Origin: Pseudaquabacterium inlustre
GTDB taxonomy: Bacteria; Pseudomonadota; Gammaproteobacteria; Burkholderiales; Burkholderiaceae_C
NCBI RefSeq assembly: GCF_038066595.1
Contig: NZ_JBBUTH010000011.1
Coordinates: forward strand, 434,001-498,000
Reading direction: 5' to 3'
DNA: 64,000 bases
Of the stretch, positions 42,494 through 51,368 are shown in pieces. The translations under genes and the position numbers were made by a program. Under the pieces are notes generated by a model. It did not search any database, was not told the DNA's origin, and worked only from the letters and a program-made list of their open reading frames with translations. How positions within the stretch are numbered: position 1 is the first letter of the stretch; the number at the start of each line of letters is the position of its first letter.

Positions 42494-44917
42494 TCAATTC
42501 ATCAATTTGGACGGATCGGCGTCCAGCTTGGCCAGCGCGCTGCGCGTGGCCTTGACGGTCAGCGCCTCGTCCTGCGCCGGCAGCAGCAGGCCGGCCTGCA
42601 GGTAGGCCGCCAGGCGCTGCTGCTGGAACATCAGGCAGCGGCCGGCCGGCGTGACGAACAGCGACAGCTGGCGGCGCATGCCGTGCCACACCAGTTGCAC
42701 GTTCTCGCGGCGGCCGCGCCAGTCCAGCGTGTACCAGCTGCCCACCATCAGCTCACGGGCCCAGGCCAGCATCGGCGCGGTGGGCATGGTGCCGCCATCG
42801 GACACCACTTCCATCTCGGAGCTCTCGTGGCCCGACAGGTCGAGCACCATCGACTCGTCGATCTCGATGTCCTCGGCCGCCGGCAGCAGTTCTTCCAGCG
42901 AGTCGAGCCGCTCCATCAGGTCCTGCAGGCGGTCGCTGGGGATCACCGCGGCCTTGGCCGTGAAGGCGGCGGCCAGCGCGTTGTTCAGCGCGTTGATGCG
43001 CTCGTCCTGCTTCTCGGCAGCCATGTTGGCCGAGGCCATGCCGTCGCGCAGGCGCTTGAGCAGCGGCGGCAGGCGGCGGATGACCTCGGCGCGCTCCTCG
43101 CGCGTGACCTTGGCGCTGGCCGACCAGATCAGGTCGGCGGCAGCGCGCTTCATGGCCTTGGTCTCGGTGGCCTGCGGGCCGTAGCGCACGGCCGAGGTGG
43201 CCAGCACGTCGGCCCACACCTGGAACAGGAACTGGCGAACGCCTTCCTGCACCGGCACCTCGTTGAGCATGCGGCGCAGCTCGATGGTGTACTGGATGGC
43301 CAGCGTCTCGCGCTGCTCGACCTGCTGGGCCAGCGTGACGCCGCGGCGGGTGGCCTCGTTCTCGTTCTTGAAGTAATGCTCGAGGAACTTCTCGAACTCG
43401 GTCAGCACGGTCTGGAACACGCGGCGGCCGGTGTCGGGGTAGGCCTCGACGACCTGCACCACGCGCTTGATCTCCTTCTCGAGCGCATCGCCCACCGCGC
43501 CGCTGGCCGAATCGAGGCCCATCACGCAGGCGCCCATGCGGTCGATCAGCCGGCGCGCCGGATGATCCAGCGTGGCGAAGAAATCGGGCTCGCTGATGGC
43601 CACGCGCAGCACCGGCATCTGCAGCCGCGCGAACCACACGCGCATGGCGGCCGGGATGCGGTCTTCGGTGAGGATGCTCTGGAACATCATCGCCACGATC
43701 TCGATCGTGGCGCGCTCGGTGGGGCTGCTGGCGGCCTGCTTGAGCGCCTGCTTGCCCTTGTCGAGCTCGTCGAGCAGCATCGGCCCGGTGGGCGCCATGG
43801 CGCCACCGGCCACCATGCCGCCGGCCAGCCCCGGGCGATGGCCACCGCGGGACGCGCCGGCACTGGCCCCTGCCGTGGTGCCGCCGGTCGGCGTGGTGCC
43901 GAAGCGGCGGCGCAGGCTGTGCTGGGCGTTCTGGATGGCCACCGACAGGGTGTCGGACACCGGCCGCGCCTGCTGGGTGTCGGAGAAGCCGGGCAGGTGC
44001 CGGCCGACCAGCCGGTTGAGCCGGCTCATCACCGCCTCGGCGTGGTCGCTGCCGCGCGCCAGTGGCGCGGCGCGGGTCATCATGCGGGTCTCCTCGCCGA
44101 CCTGGCGGTCGTCGTGGCCCCAGCTGCCGTGGCCGCTGGACGGGCCGGCCAGGCCGCTGCCGGCGCGGCCGCCCAGGCCATGACCCGACGACGGGCTGCC
44201 CGAGTGACCGAAGCCGCTGCCACCGCTGCCTGTGCCGCCACCCCCGCCGGCCCCACCCTCCCGGGCGCGGCGGATCAGCGGGCGCAGGTCCACGTCGGCC
44301 ATCACGCGCTGGCCGACCAGCCAGCGGTTGGTCTCGTGGTAGGCCTCCTGGGCCAGCGCAGCGAACTCGTCGTGCAGCAGCGGCTGGGCCTCGCGCCAGT
44401 CGTCGGCCAGCAGGCCGGCCGTGCGCCAGGCGTCCAGCACCACGCGCGCCAGGATGTGGGCGCGCAGCATGTCATGGGTGTCGAGCTCGCCGCGGCGCTC
44501 GAGGAAGGCGACGCGCGAGCGCAGGTCGGTGAACTCCCAGGAAGCGCGGTCCATGATGGCCAGCGCCAGGCGCGAGGTGAGGATCTCGCGCTCGATGGTG
44601 TCGTCGTCGACCAGCGACAGGCCGCCGTCACGGCTGCCGGCCGGGGCCTGGCTGGGGATCGACGCGGTGACGCCGTGCTGCAGCACGTGGCGCAGGCCGG
44701 CGGCCATCGCGCCGTGCCAGGCGCCGGAATGCTTGATCAGGCCCTGCACCAAGTCGCGGCGGCGCTGGGCGACCGCGTACTCGGCAGGCTTGTCGAGCAG
44801 CTCGCGCGAGGCGCCGGAGACGGCGCTCACCACCGCAGGCAGGCCCTTGAGCAGCTCCTCCACGTAGCGACGCCGGGCCAGGCTGGCGATCTGTGCGTTG
44901 TCGGCGGCGGTCGCCAT
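42494..44917 (-). CDS. DUF1631 family protein
   Basis: This 807-aa, largely helical cytoplasmic protein matches the DUF1631 family seen in Burkholderiales and Pseudomonas. Residues about 1-205 and 280-800 are ordered. Between them lies a Gly/Ser/His-rich linker (about 205-265) beginning EGGAGGGGGTGSGGSGFGHSG. A second low-complexity patch, with Gly/Thr/Ala, is near 340-375. The C-terminal 100 residues (WARELMVGSWYTLDWRGRRENVQLVWHG...LFVTPAGRCLMFQ) look like a small beta-barrel of PilZ-like type. The family has no settled function. The ATG at 44917 is preceded by GGAGGG-type purines. Confidence 0.87.
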   Translation of the reverse strand: MATAADNAQIASLARRRYVEELLKGLPAVVSAVSGASRELLDKPAEYAVAQRRRDLVQGLIKHSGAWHGAMAAGLRHVLQHGVTASIPSQAPAGSRDGGLSLVDDDTIEREILTSRLALAIMDRASWEFTDLRSRVAFLERRGELDTHDMLRAHILARVVLDAWRTAGLLADDWREAQPLLHDEFAALAQEAYHETNRWLVGQRVMADVDLRPLIRRAREGGAGGGGGTGSGGSGFGHSGSPSSGHGLGGRAGSGLAGPSSGHGSWGHDDRQVGEETRMMTRAAPLARGSDHAEAVMSRLNRLVGRHLPGFSDTQQARPVSDTLSVAIQNAQHSLRRRFGTTPTGGTTAGASAGASRGGHRPGLAGGMVAGGAMAPTGPMLLDELDKGKQALKQAASSPTERATIEIVAMMFQSILTEDRIPAAMRVWFARLQMPVLRVAISEPDFFATLDHPARRLIDRMGACVMGLDSASGAVGDALEKEIKRVVQVVEAYPDTGRRVFQTVLTEFEKFLEHYFKNENEATRRGVTLAQQVEQRETLAIQYTIELRRMLNEVPVQEGVRQFLFQVWADVLATSAVRYGPQATETKAMKRAAADLIWSASAKVTREERAEVIRRLPPLLKRLRDGMASANMAAEKQDERINALNNALAAAFTAKAAVIPSDRLQDLMERLDSLEELLPAAEDIEIDESMVLDLSGHESSEMEVVSDGGTMPTAPMLAWARELMVGSWYTLDWRGRRENVQLVWHGMRRQLSLFVTPAGRCLMFQQQRLAAYLQAGLLLPAQDEALTVKATRSALAKLDADPSKLMN

Positions 44918-44972
44918 GGTGGAGGGGGTGGACTTCGGGAGACTCAGGGTGACTCCCTACTCTATACCAGGA

Positions 44973-46028
44973 CTAAACGACCGCCCCTGCATTCGGGTCG
45001 TTGGGGTCGTGTTCCTTGCCGGCCGCGCCCCCTCCCTTGCTGATGAGGTCTTCCCGCTTGACGCCCAGCCACATCGCGATGGCCGCCGCCACGAACACCG
45101 ACGAGTAGATGCCGAAGCAGATGCCGATGGTCAGCGCCACCGCGAAGTAGTGCAGCGTGGGACCGCCGAACAGCAGCATGGCCAGCACCATGATCTGCGT
45201 GGAGCCGTGGGTGATGACCGTGCGGCTGATGGTGCTGGTGATGGCGTGGTCGATCACCTGCGGCGTGGTCAGCTTGCGGTACTTGCGGAAGGCCTCGCGG
45301 ATCCGGTCGAAGATCACCACCGACTCGTTGACCGAGTAGCCCAGCACCGCCAGCACCGCCGCCAGCACCGCCAGCGAGAACTCCCACTGGAAGAAGGCGA
45401 AGAAGCCCAGGATGATGACCACGTCGTGCAGGTTGGCGATGATGCCGGCCACGCCGAACTTCCACTCGAAGCGGAAGGCCAGGTACAGCACGATGCCCAC
45501 CACCACGAAGGCCAGCGCCTTCAGGCCGTCGGCGGCCAGTTCCGAGCCTACGGCCGGGCCGACGAACTCGGTGCGCGAGAGCTTCACCGGCTCGGTGCCG
45601 GCCGGCGTGGTGCAGGAGGGGCGGCTGACCTGTTCGCCCTGCGGCGTGGTGTAGGCCTTGGTGCCCACGCGGCCGCTCTCGGCCTGGCACAGCGCCTCGA
45701 AGGCGCGGGTGGCGGTGGCAGCCTGCTCGCCAGGCTTGGCCTCGCCGCGCACCGGCAGCCGCACCAGCACGTCGTGCGAGGTGCCGAAGTTCTGCACCTG
45801 CACCTCGCCGAGCTTCAGCGCCTCGATGGTGCCGCGCACCTTCTCGAGGTTGGCGGTCTGGGCGTACTCCACCTCGAGCACCGTGCCACCCTTGAACTCG
45901 ATGGACAGGTGCAGGCCGCGGGTGACCAGGAAGAACACCGCGGCGGCGAAGGTGACGAAGCTGATGATGTTGAACACCAGCGCGTGCCGCATGAACGGGA
46001 TGTCGCGGCGGATGCGGAAGAATTCCAT
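44973..46028 (-). CDS. secF: Protein translocase subunit SecF
   Basis: SecF (351 aa) works with SecD and YajC at SecYEG, using proton motive force to complete protein export. It has one N-terminal helix, the periplasmic P1 domain with IEFKGGTVLEVEY, and five further helices. The family motifs IANLHDVVIILGFFAFFQ and LGYSVNESVVIFDRIREAFRKYRK are present. The periplasmic part has an inserted segment with Cys residues (about 115-140) not seen in E. coli SecF. It follows secD by 25 bases on the same strand. Confidence 0.97.
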   Translation of the reverse strand: MEFFRIRRDIPFMRHALVFNIISFVTFAAAVFFLVTRGLHLSIEFKGGTVLEVEYAQTANLEKVRGTIEALKLGEVQVQNFGTSHDVLVRLPVRGEAKPGEQAATATRAFEALCQAESGRVGTKAYTTPQGEQVSRPSCTTPAGTEPVKLSRTEFVGPAVGSELAADGLKALAFVVVGIVLYLAFRFEWKFGVAGIIANLHDVVIILGFFAFFQWEFSLAVLAAVLAVLGYSVNESVVIFDRIREAFRKYRKLTTPQVIDHAITSTISRTVITHGSTQIMVLAMLLFGGPTLHYFAVALTIGICFGIYSSVFVAAAIAMWLGVKREDLISKGGGAAGKEHDPNDPNAGAVV

Positions 46029-46053
46029 GTGAGGGGTCCTCGTCGCGTTGCGG

Positions 46054-47967
46054 TCAGGCCTTGGGGGCGGCGTCGCCGTCGGCCGGCGTCACGGCCGAGC
46101 CCGGCACGGCGGCCGGCTTCCACACCTGGCCGATGGACACGCTCTTGAGCTTCTTCTGCCGGCCGTACCAGAGGTTGACCAGGCCGCGCGAGAACATCAC
46201 CGCCGAGAACATGCTGGTCAGGATGCCCAGGCAGTGCACCACGGCGAAGCCGCGCACGAAGCCCGAGCCGAAGGCCAGCAGCGCCAGGCCGGCGATCAGC
46301 GTGGTGATGTTCGAGTCGAGGATGGTGGCGAAGGCGCGCTCGTAGCCGGCGTTGATCGCCGCCTGCGGCGAGGCGCCGTTGCGCAGTTCCTCGCGCACGC
46401 GCTCGTTGATCAGCACGTTGGCGTCGATGGCCATGCCCAGCGTCAGGGCGATGGCGGCGATGCCCGGCAGCGTCAGCGTGGCCTGCAGCATCGACAGCAC
46501 GGCCACCAGCAGCAGCAGGTTGAAGCCCAGCGCCAGCGTGCTGAACACGCCGAACAGCAGGTAGTAGCCGCACATGAACACCGCAATGGCCGCGAAGCCG
46601 TAGGCCACGCTGGCAAAGCCCATCTTGATGTTCTCGGCGCCCAGCGTCGGGCCGATGGTGCGCTCCTCGATGATCTCCATCGGCGCGGCCAGCGAGCCGG
46701 CGCGCAGCAGCAGCGCGGTGTCGGTGGCCTCCTGGGTCGTCATGCGGCCCGAGATCTGCACGCGGCCGCCACCGATCTCGCTGCGGATCACCGGCGCGGT
46801 GACGACCTCGCCCTTGCCCTTCTCGAACAGCAGGATGGCCATGCGCTTGCCGACGTTCTCGCGCGTGACGTCGCGGAAGATGCGCGCGCCCTTGGCGTCG
46901 AGCGTCAGGTGCACGGCCGGCTCGCCGCTGGAGCCCGAATCGAAGCCCGGCTGGGCGTCGGTGAGGTTCTCGCCGGTCAGCACCACCTGGCGGAAGACGA
47001 TGATCGGCGAGCCGTCGCGCTCGGCGTAGCGCTCGCTGCCGAAGGGCACCGGGCCGCTGCCGCGCAGGGCATCCAGCGCTTCGGTGCTGGTGTTGACCAT
47101 GCGCACCTCCAGCGTGGCGGTGCGGCCGATGATGTCCTTGGCGCGGGCCGTGTCCTGCACGCCGGGCAACTGCACCACCACGCGGTCGGCGCCCTGCTGC
47201 TGGATCACCGGCTCGGAGGTGCCGAGCTCGTTGACTCGGTTGTGCAGCGTGGTGATGTTCTGCTTGATCGCCGCGTCCTGCACCGCCTTGGCGGCCTGGG
47301 GCTTCAGTTCGCCGGCGAGCTTGATGTCGGCCCCATCGGGGGTGGCGGTCCACTGCCAGTCGGCCAGCTGGTCGGTCAGCAGGTTCTGCGCCTGGGTGGC
47401 GGTGGCCGCGTCGCGGAAACGGATCGTGACCTGGTTGCCGTCGCGGGCGATGCCGGCATGGCGCACGTTCTTGTCGCGCAGCAGGGTGCGCGCGTCGCTG
47501 GCCACGCTGTCGGCCTTCTTGGTCAGCGCGGCCTTCATGTCCACCTGCATCAGGAAGTGCACGCCGCCGCGCAGGTCCAGGCCCAGGAACATGGGTTGCG
47601 CGTGCAGCGCGGCCAGCCAGGTGGGCGTGCGGCTCAGCAGGTTCAGCGCGACGATGTAGCCGGGGTTGGCGGCGTCGGGGTTCAGCGCCTTGGCGATCGC
47701 GTCCTTGGCCTTGATCTGGTCATCGGTGCTGCGAAAGCGGGCCTTGACCGACGTGCCGTCCAGCTGCACGAAGTCGGCCTTCAGGCCGGCGGCCTGGATC
47801 GCCTGCTCGACGCGCGGCACCAGGCCAGCGTCGACCTTCAGCGTGGCCTTGCCCGACGACACCTGCACCGCCGGCGCTTCGCCGAAGAAGTTGGGCAGGG
47901 TGTAGATCAGGCCGATCACCAGCGCCAGGGCCAGCAGGGCGTATTTCCACCAGGGGTAACGGTTCAT
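46054..47967 (-). CDS. secD: Protein translocase subunit SecD
   Basis: SecD (637 aa) has an N-terminal helix (NRYPWWKYALLALALVIGLIYTLPNFFGE), a large periplasmic region with the D-domain motif FLGLDLRGGVHFLMQVDM, and a C-terminal bundle of five helices. The latter includes LTLPGIAAIALTLGMAIDANVLINERVREELRNG, the conserved SecD motif. The start at 47967 is favoured over the in-frame ATG 22 codons upstream because the conserved N-terminus begins here. Order yajC-secD-secF is the standard operon; the usual tgt/queA genes do not precede it here. Confidence 0.97.
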   Translation of the reverse strand: MNRYPWWKYALLALALVIGLIYTLPNFFGEAPAVQVSSGKATLKVDAGLVPRVEQAIQAAGLKADFVQLDGTSVKARFRSTDDQIKAKDAIAKALNPDAANPGYIVALNLLSRTPTWLAALHAQPMFLGLDLRGGVHFLMQVDMKAALTKKADSVASDARTLLRDKNVRHAGIARDGNQVTIRFRDAATATQAQNLLTDQLADWQWTATPDGADIKLAGELKPQAAKAVQDAAIKQNITTLHNRVNELGTSEPVIQQQGADRVVVQLPGVQDTARAKDIIGRTATLEVRMVNTSTEALDALRGSGPVPFGSERYAERDGSPIIVFRQVVLTGENLTDAQPGFDSGSSGEPAVHLTLDAKGARIFRDVTRENVGKRMAILLFEKGKGEVVTAPVIRSEIGGGRVQISGRMTTQEATDTALLLRAGSLAAPMEIIEERTIGPTLGAENIKMGFASVAYGFAAIAVFMCGYYLLFGVFSTLALGFNLLLLVAVLSMLQATLTLPGIAAIALTLGMAIDANVLINERVREELRNGASPQAAINAGYERAFATILDSNITTLIAGLALLAFGSGFVRGFAVVHCLGILTSMFSAVMFSRGLVNLWYGRQKKLKSVSIGQVWKPAAVPGSAVTPADGDAAPKA

Positions 47968-48106
47968 CGTCGCGTTCCTCGACCCGGCGCCGGCCCCGGG
48001 GGTGTGGGGCATGGCGGGCGGCGGGCGGTTCACCCCGGGGGGCGGGGTGCCAGGCGGTGCCGGCGCGTGCCGCGCCGGTGCCGCAAAGACTGCTGTGGCT
48101 GGCGGC

Positions 48107-48433
48107 TTACTTGCCGTAGGTGCCCTTGGGCAGCACCTGCACCACGGCGCTGCGCTGCAGCTGCAGCTCGACGCCGCTGGCCACTTCCAGGCGCAGGTGG
48201 TTGTCGTCGAGCTTGGTCACGCGGCCCACCAGGCCGCCCGAGGTCACGACCTCGTCGCCCTTGGCCAGGGCCTCGATCATGGCCTTGTGTTCCTTCTGGC
48301 GCTTCATCTGCGGGCGGATCATCACGAAGTACAGCACCGCGAACATGCCGACCATGATGACCAGCTGCATGGTGCCGCCTTCGGCGCCACCGGCGGCCGG
48401 GGCGGTCTGGGCGAACGCTTCGGAAATGAACAT
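48107..48433 (-). CDS. yajC: Preprotein translocase subunit YajC
   Basis: YajC (108 aa) is a small accessory subunit of the SecDF complex. After a short periplasmic N-terminus, one helix (LVIMVGMFAVLYFVMIRP) precedes the cytoplasmic motif RPQMKRQKEHKAMIEALAKGDEVVTSGGLVGRV. It is first in the yajC-secD-secF operon. A minus-strand TAAAAT at 48508-48503 is a plausible -10, and an AGGAA sequence lies 5' of the ATG. Confidence 0.96.
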   Translation of the reverse strand: MFISEAFAQTAPAAGGAEGGTMQLVIMVGMFAVLYFVMIRPQMKRQKEHKAMIEALAKGDEVVTSGGLVGRVTKLDDNHLRLEVASGVELQLQRSAVVQVLPKGTYGK

Positions 48434-48502
48434 GGGAAATTCCTAGGAGAAAGTGGATCCGCGCGGCGCGCGCTGCGCACCGCGCGGTCGGGCAAACCGC
48501 CC

Positions 48503-48508
48503 ATTTTA
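48503..48508 (-). promoter_or_regulatory. Candidate -10 hexamer for yajC-secD-secF
   Basis: The minus strand reads TAAAAT, one base from consensus, about 70 bases before the yajC ATG. No good -35 is visible at the right spacing. Confidence 0.45.
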
Positions 48509-48600
48509 GGTGCGGGTGATGACGCTGGACCCTGGGGGATCCACAAGGTTCAACGCAGGCCGCGCCGGCGCCGGGCGGCCCGGGTGCCGGGCGCGCCGGC

Positions 48601-49563
48601 TCAGAACAGCGCCATGCTGAGCTTGCGGCGGTACTGGTCGATCACCGGGTCGGACGGCGGCACGGCGGCCTTGCCGGTCAGCTCCAGCGTGCCCTTGGCC
48701 TTGCCGGCATCGGCGCCGGCTGCGCCCGGCGCGGCCTTGGGCACCGGCTTGGTCATCAGCTCGAGGATGGCCACGTAGGTCTTGCGCGCCAGCTCGTCGT
48801 TCCAGGCCTTGTCGCGCATGATGATCTCGAGCAGCGCGTCCATCGCGTCGGTGAAGCGGCCCACGGCCATCTGCAGCTGGGCCAGCTCGTAGCGGGCGTC
48901 GAAGTCGCGCCGGTTGGCCTCGATGGCGGCGGCCAGGGCCTGCGGCGGGCGGGCGGTGGGGGCCTTCTCGCAGGCGGCCAGCCACAGGCCCAGCGCGGCC
49001 AGGCGCGGCTCGAACTGCAGCTTGCCGGCCACCGGCTCGAAGGCCTGGCGCGCCATCGGCAGGTTGCCGGTCTCGATCAGCAGCTTGACGTAGTCGAAGC
49101 GCGCGGTGTCGTTGGCCGGGTCCACGGCCACCGCCTGCTGCAGCTTGGCGAGCGCGGCGTGCACGTCGCCCTCGGCTTCCAGCGCCTCGGCCTCGGCGGT
49201 CTCGGCCTCGGCTTCCGCTTCGGCGGCGCTGGGCACATGGCGGTCGAGGAACTCGCGGATCTGTGCCTCGGGCAGCGCGCCGACGAAACCGTCCACCGGC
49301 TGGCCTTGCGCGAACAGCACGCAGAACGGGATCGAGCGCACGCCGAAGGCCTGGCTCAGCTGGCCGGCGATCTCGGGCTGCTCGTCGCTGTTGAGCTTGG
49401 CCAGCTTGAAGCGGCCGCCGTAGGCCGTTTCCAGCTTTTCCAGGATGGGGCCCAGCGTGCGGCAGGGCTGGCACCAGGGCGCCCAGATGTCGAGCAGCAC
49501 CGGCTGCTGCATCGAGGCCTGGATCAGCTCGGTTTCGAAGTTCTGGATCGTGATGTCACTCAT
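48601..49563 (-). CDS. Thioredoxin/TPR protein of the CnoX (YbbN) type
   Basis: This 320-aa protein has an N-terminal thioredoxin domain (about 1-110) with active site WAPWCQPC (Cys31, Cys34). An acidic Ala/Glu linker follows (about 113-135), then TPR-like helices (LAKLQQAVAVDPANDTARFDYVKLLIETGNL). CnoX/YbbN proteins are chaperedoxins that hold unfolding proteins and pass them to GroEL or DnaK during oxidative stress. E. coli CnoX lacks the first cysteine, while this one keeps CxxC and could be redox-active, as in Caulobacter. The ATG at 49563 gives the canonical MSDITIQNFE start. It is divergent from purE. Confidence 0.9.
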   Translation of the reverse strand: MSDITIQNFETELIQASMQQPVLLDIWAPWCQPCRTLGPILEKLETAYGGRFKLAKLNSDEQPEIAGQLSQAFGVRSIPFCVLFAQGQPVDGFVGALPEAQIREFLDRHVPSAAEAEAEAETAEAEALEAEGDVHAALAKLQQAVAVDPANDTARFDYVKLLIETGNLPMARQAFEPVAGKLQFEPRLAALGLWLAACEKAPTARPPQALAAAIEANRRDFDARYELAQLQMAVGRFTDAMDALLEIIMRDKAWNDELARKTYVAILELMTKPVPKAAPGAAGADAGKAKGTLELTGKAAVPPSDPVIDQYRRKLSMALF

Positions 49564-49625
49564 GTCGGGCAGGCCCTGCAGGGAGTTTGGCGGTCGTGTG
49601 GCACGGGCAGATGCGGGCGGCCGCC

Positions 49626-49631
49626 TACAAT
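49626..49631 (+). promoter_or_regulatory. Candidate -10 hexamer for purEK
   Basis: TACAAT lies about 37 bases before the preferred purE TTG start. It is only 3 bases before an in-frame ATG at 49635, which argues that the ATG is not used as the start. Confidence 0.45.
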
Positions 49632-49667
49632 TCAATGTTTTGCCGCCGCGCCCGAAAGAGAGTCGTC

Positions 49668-50180
49668 TTGTCTGACCTGCACCACAACCCCAGCGCCGTG
49701 ATCGGCGTGCTGATGGGATCGTCCAGCGACTGGGACACGATGCGCGAGGCGGCCCGGATTCTCGCCGACTTCGGCGTGCCGCACGAATGCCGCGTGGTCT
49801 CGGCCCACCGCATGCCCGACGAGATGTTCGCCTACGCCGAGGCCGCGGCCGACCGCGGCCTGAAGGCCATCATCGCCGGCGCCGGCGGCGCGGCCCACCT
49901 GCCGGGCATGCTGGCCGCCAAGACCACCGTGCCGGTGCTGGGCGTGCCGGTGCAGAGCCGGGCGCTGTCGGGCGTCGATTCGCTGCACTCCATCGTGCAG
50001 ATGCCCAAGGGCGTGCCGGTGGGCACCTTCGCCATCGGCGCGGCCGGTGCGGCCAATGCGGCGCTGTTCGCGGTGGCCATGCTGGCCACCGGCGATGCCG
50101 CGCTGCGCGCCAAGTTGGAAGCCTTCCGTGCGGCGCAGACCGCCGCCGCCCAGGCCATGACCGCGGAGCTGAAGCTGTGA
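49668..50180 (+). CDS. purE: N5-carboxyaminoimidazole ribonucleotide mutase
   Basis: PurE (170 aa) converts N5-CAIR to CAIR in purine synthesis. Signature stretches are VLMGSSSDWDTM, FGVPHECRVVSAHRMPD and IIAGAGGAAHLPGM, and VPVQSRALSGVDSLHSIVQMP. The likely start is TTG at 49668, preceded by the purine-rich AAAGAGAG. The alternative in-frame ATG at 49635 lies only 3 bases after a TACAAT -10 hexamer and would add an odd basic stretch. The stop overlaps the purK start (GTGA). It supplies the step after PurK. Confidence 0.94.
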   Translation: MSDLHHNPSAVIGVLMGSSSDWDTMREAARILADFGVPHECRVVSAHRMPDEMFAYAEAAADRGLKAIIAGAGGAAHLPGMLAAKTTVPVLGVPVQSRALSGVDSLHSIVQMPKGVPVGTFAIGAAGAANAALFAVAMLATGDAALRAKLEAFRAAQTAAAQAMTAELKL

Positions 50181-51349
50181 CGAATGCCAAGACCGTGCTG
50201 CCCGGCGCCACGCTGGGTGTGATGGGCGGCGGCCAGCTGGGCCGCATGTTCGTGCATGCGGCCCAGGCCATGGGCTACTTCACCGCCGTGCTCGATCCCG
50301 ATCCGGCTTCGCCGGCCGGCCTGGTGGCGCACTACCACGTCGACACCGGCTACCTGGATGAGCAGGGCCTGGCGCAGCTGATGCAGCGCAGCGCCGCCAT
50401 CACCACCGAGTTCGAGAACGTGCCCGCCGCCGCGCTGGTCACGCTCGGCGCGCACCGCCCGGTGGCGCCCGGCGCCGAGGCCGTGGCCGTCTGCCAGGAC
50501 CGCGCCGAGGAGAAGGCGCTGTTCGTCCGCGCCGGTGTGCCCTGCGCACCGCATGCGCGCATCGAGACCGAGGCCGAGCTGGCCGCGGTGCCCGACTCGC
50601 TGCTGCCTGGCATCCTGAAAACCGCCCGCCTGGGCTATGACGGCAAGGGCCAGGTGCGCGTGGCCGACCGCGCCGCGCTGGCCGCTGCCTGGGGCCAGCT
50701 CAAGCAGGTGCCCTGCGTGCTGGAGGCCATGCTGCCGCTGGCGCTGGAGATCAGCGTGGTGGTGGCGCGCAGCGCCTTCGACGAGGTGGTGCAGCTGCCG
50801 GTGCAGCAGAACCTGCACCGCGACGGCATCCTGGCCGTCACCCAGGTGCCGGCGCCCGATGCCAGCCCCGCGCTGCAGCAGCAGGCCAGCGATTGCGCCG
50901 CCGCGCTGGCCCGCGCGCTGGGCTACGTGGGCGTGCTGTGCGTCGAGTTCTTCGTGCTGCAGGACGGCCGTCTGGTGGCCAACGAGATGGCGCCGCGCCC
51001 GCACAACTCGGGCCACTGGTCGATCGACGGCAGCGACGTCAGCCAGTTCGAGCTGCAGGTGCGCACGCTGACCGGCCTGCCGCTGGTGGCGCCGCGCCAG
51101 CACTCGCCGTCGGTGATGCTCAACCTGCTGGGCGACCTGTGGTTCCCCCAGGGCGCCAGCGCGGCCGAGGTCACGCCGCCGTGGGCGAAGGTGCTGGCGC
51201 TGCCCGGCGTGCACCTGCACCTGTACGGCAAGGCCAGCGCGCGGCCCGGCCGCAAGATGGGCCACCTGACCGTCACCGCCGCCAGCGCGGCCGAGGCCCG
51301 CGACGTGGCGCTGCAGGCCGCCGCGCTGCTGGGGCTGCCGGCGTTCTGA
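50177..51349 (+). CDS. purK: N5-carboxyaminoimidazole ribonucleotide synthase
   Basis: PurK (390 aa) is an ATP-grasp ligase that makes N5-CAIR from AIR, bicarbonate and ATP. Visible motifs are LGVMGGGQLGRMFVHAAQAMGY, TTEFENVPAAAL, KTARLGYDGKGQ and the ATP-grasp catalytic VEFFVLQDGRLVANEMAPRPHNSGHWSIDG. The start is GTG at 50177, overlapping the purE stop by four bases; no in-frame ATG is available at the right place. Tight coupling with purE fits the sequential reactions, since N5-CAIR is unstable. Confidence 0.95.
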   Translation: MTNAKTVLPGATLGVMGGGQLGRMFVHAAQAMGYFTAVLDPDPASPAGLVAHYHVDTGYLDEQGLAQLMQRSAAITTEFENVPAAALVTLGAHRPVAPGAEAVAVCQDRAEEKALFVRAGVPCAPHARIETEAELAAVPDSLLPGILKTARLGYDGKGQVRVADRAALAAAWGQLKQVPCVLEAMLPLALEISVVVARSAFDEVVQLPVQQNLHRDGILAVTQVPAPDASPALQQQASDCAAALARALGYVGVLCVEFFVLQDGRLVANEMAPRPHNSGHWSIDGSDVSQFELQVRTLTGLPLVAPRQHSPSVMLNLLGDLWFPQGASAAEVTPPWAKVLALPGVHLHLYGKASARPGRKMGHLTVTAASAAEARDVALQAAALLGLPAF

Positions 51350-51368
51350 GCGCCGGCTGCACGCTGCC

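Noticed and set aside
42458..45043. An 861-codon plus-strand open frame over the DUF1631 gene
   Set aside because: Antisense shadow; begins inside the dispersed repeat and has no recognisable domain.
48541..48600. GC-rich inverted sequence after the CnoX-type gene stop, possibly another copy of the dispersed repeat
   Set aside because: It shares only short GC words with the 85-bp element and lacks the GGTGCCGCG/CGCGGCACC stem; treated as unrelated.
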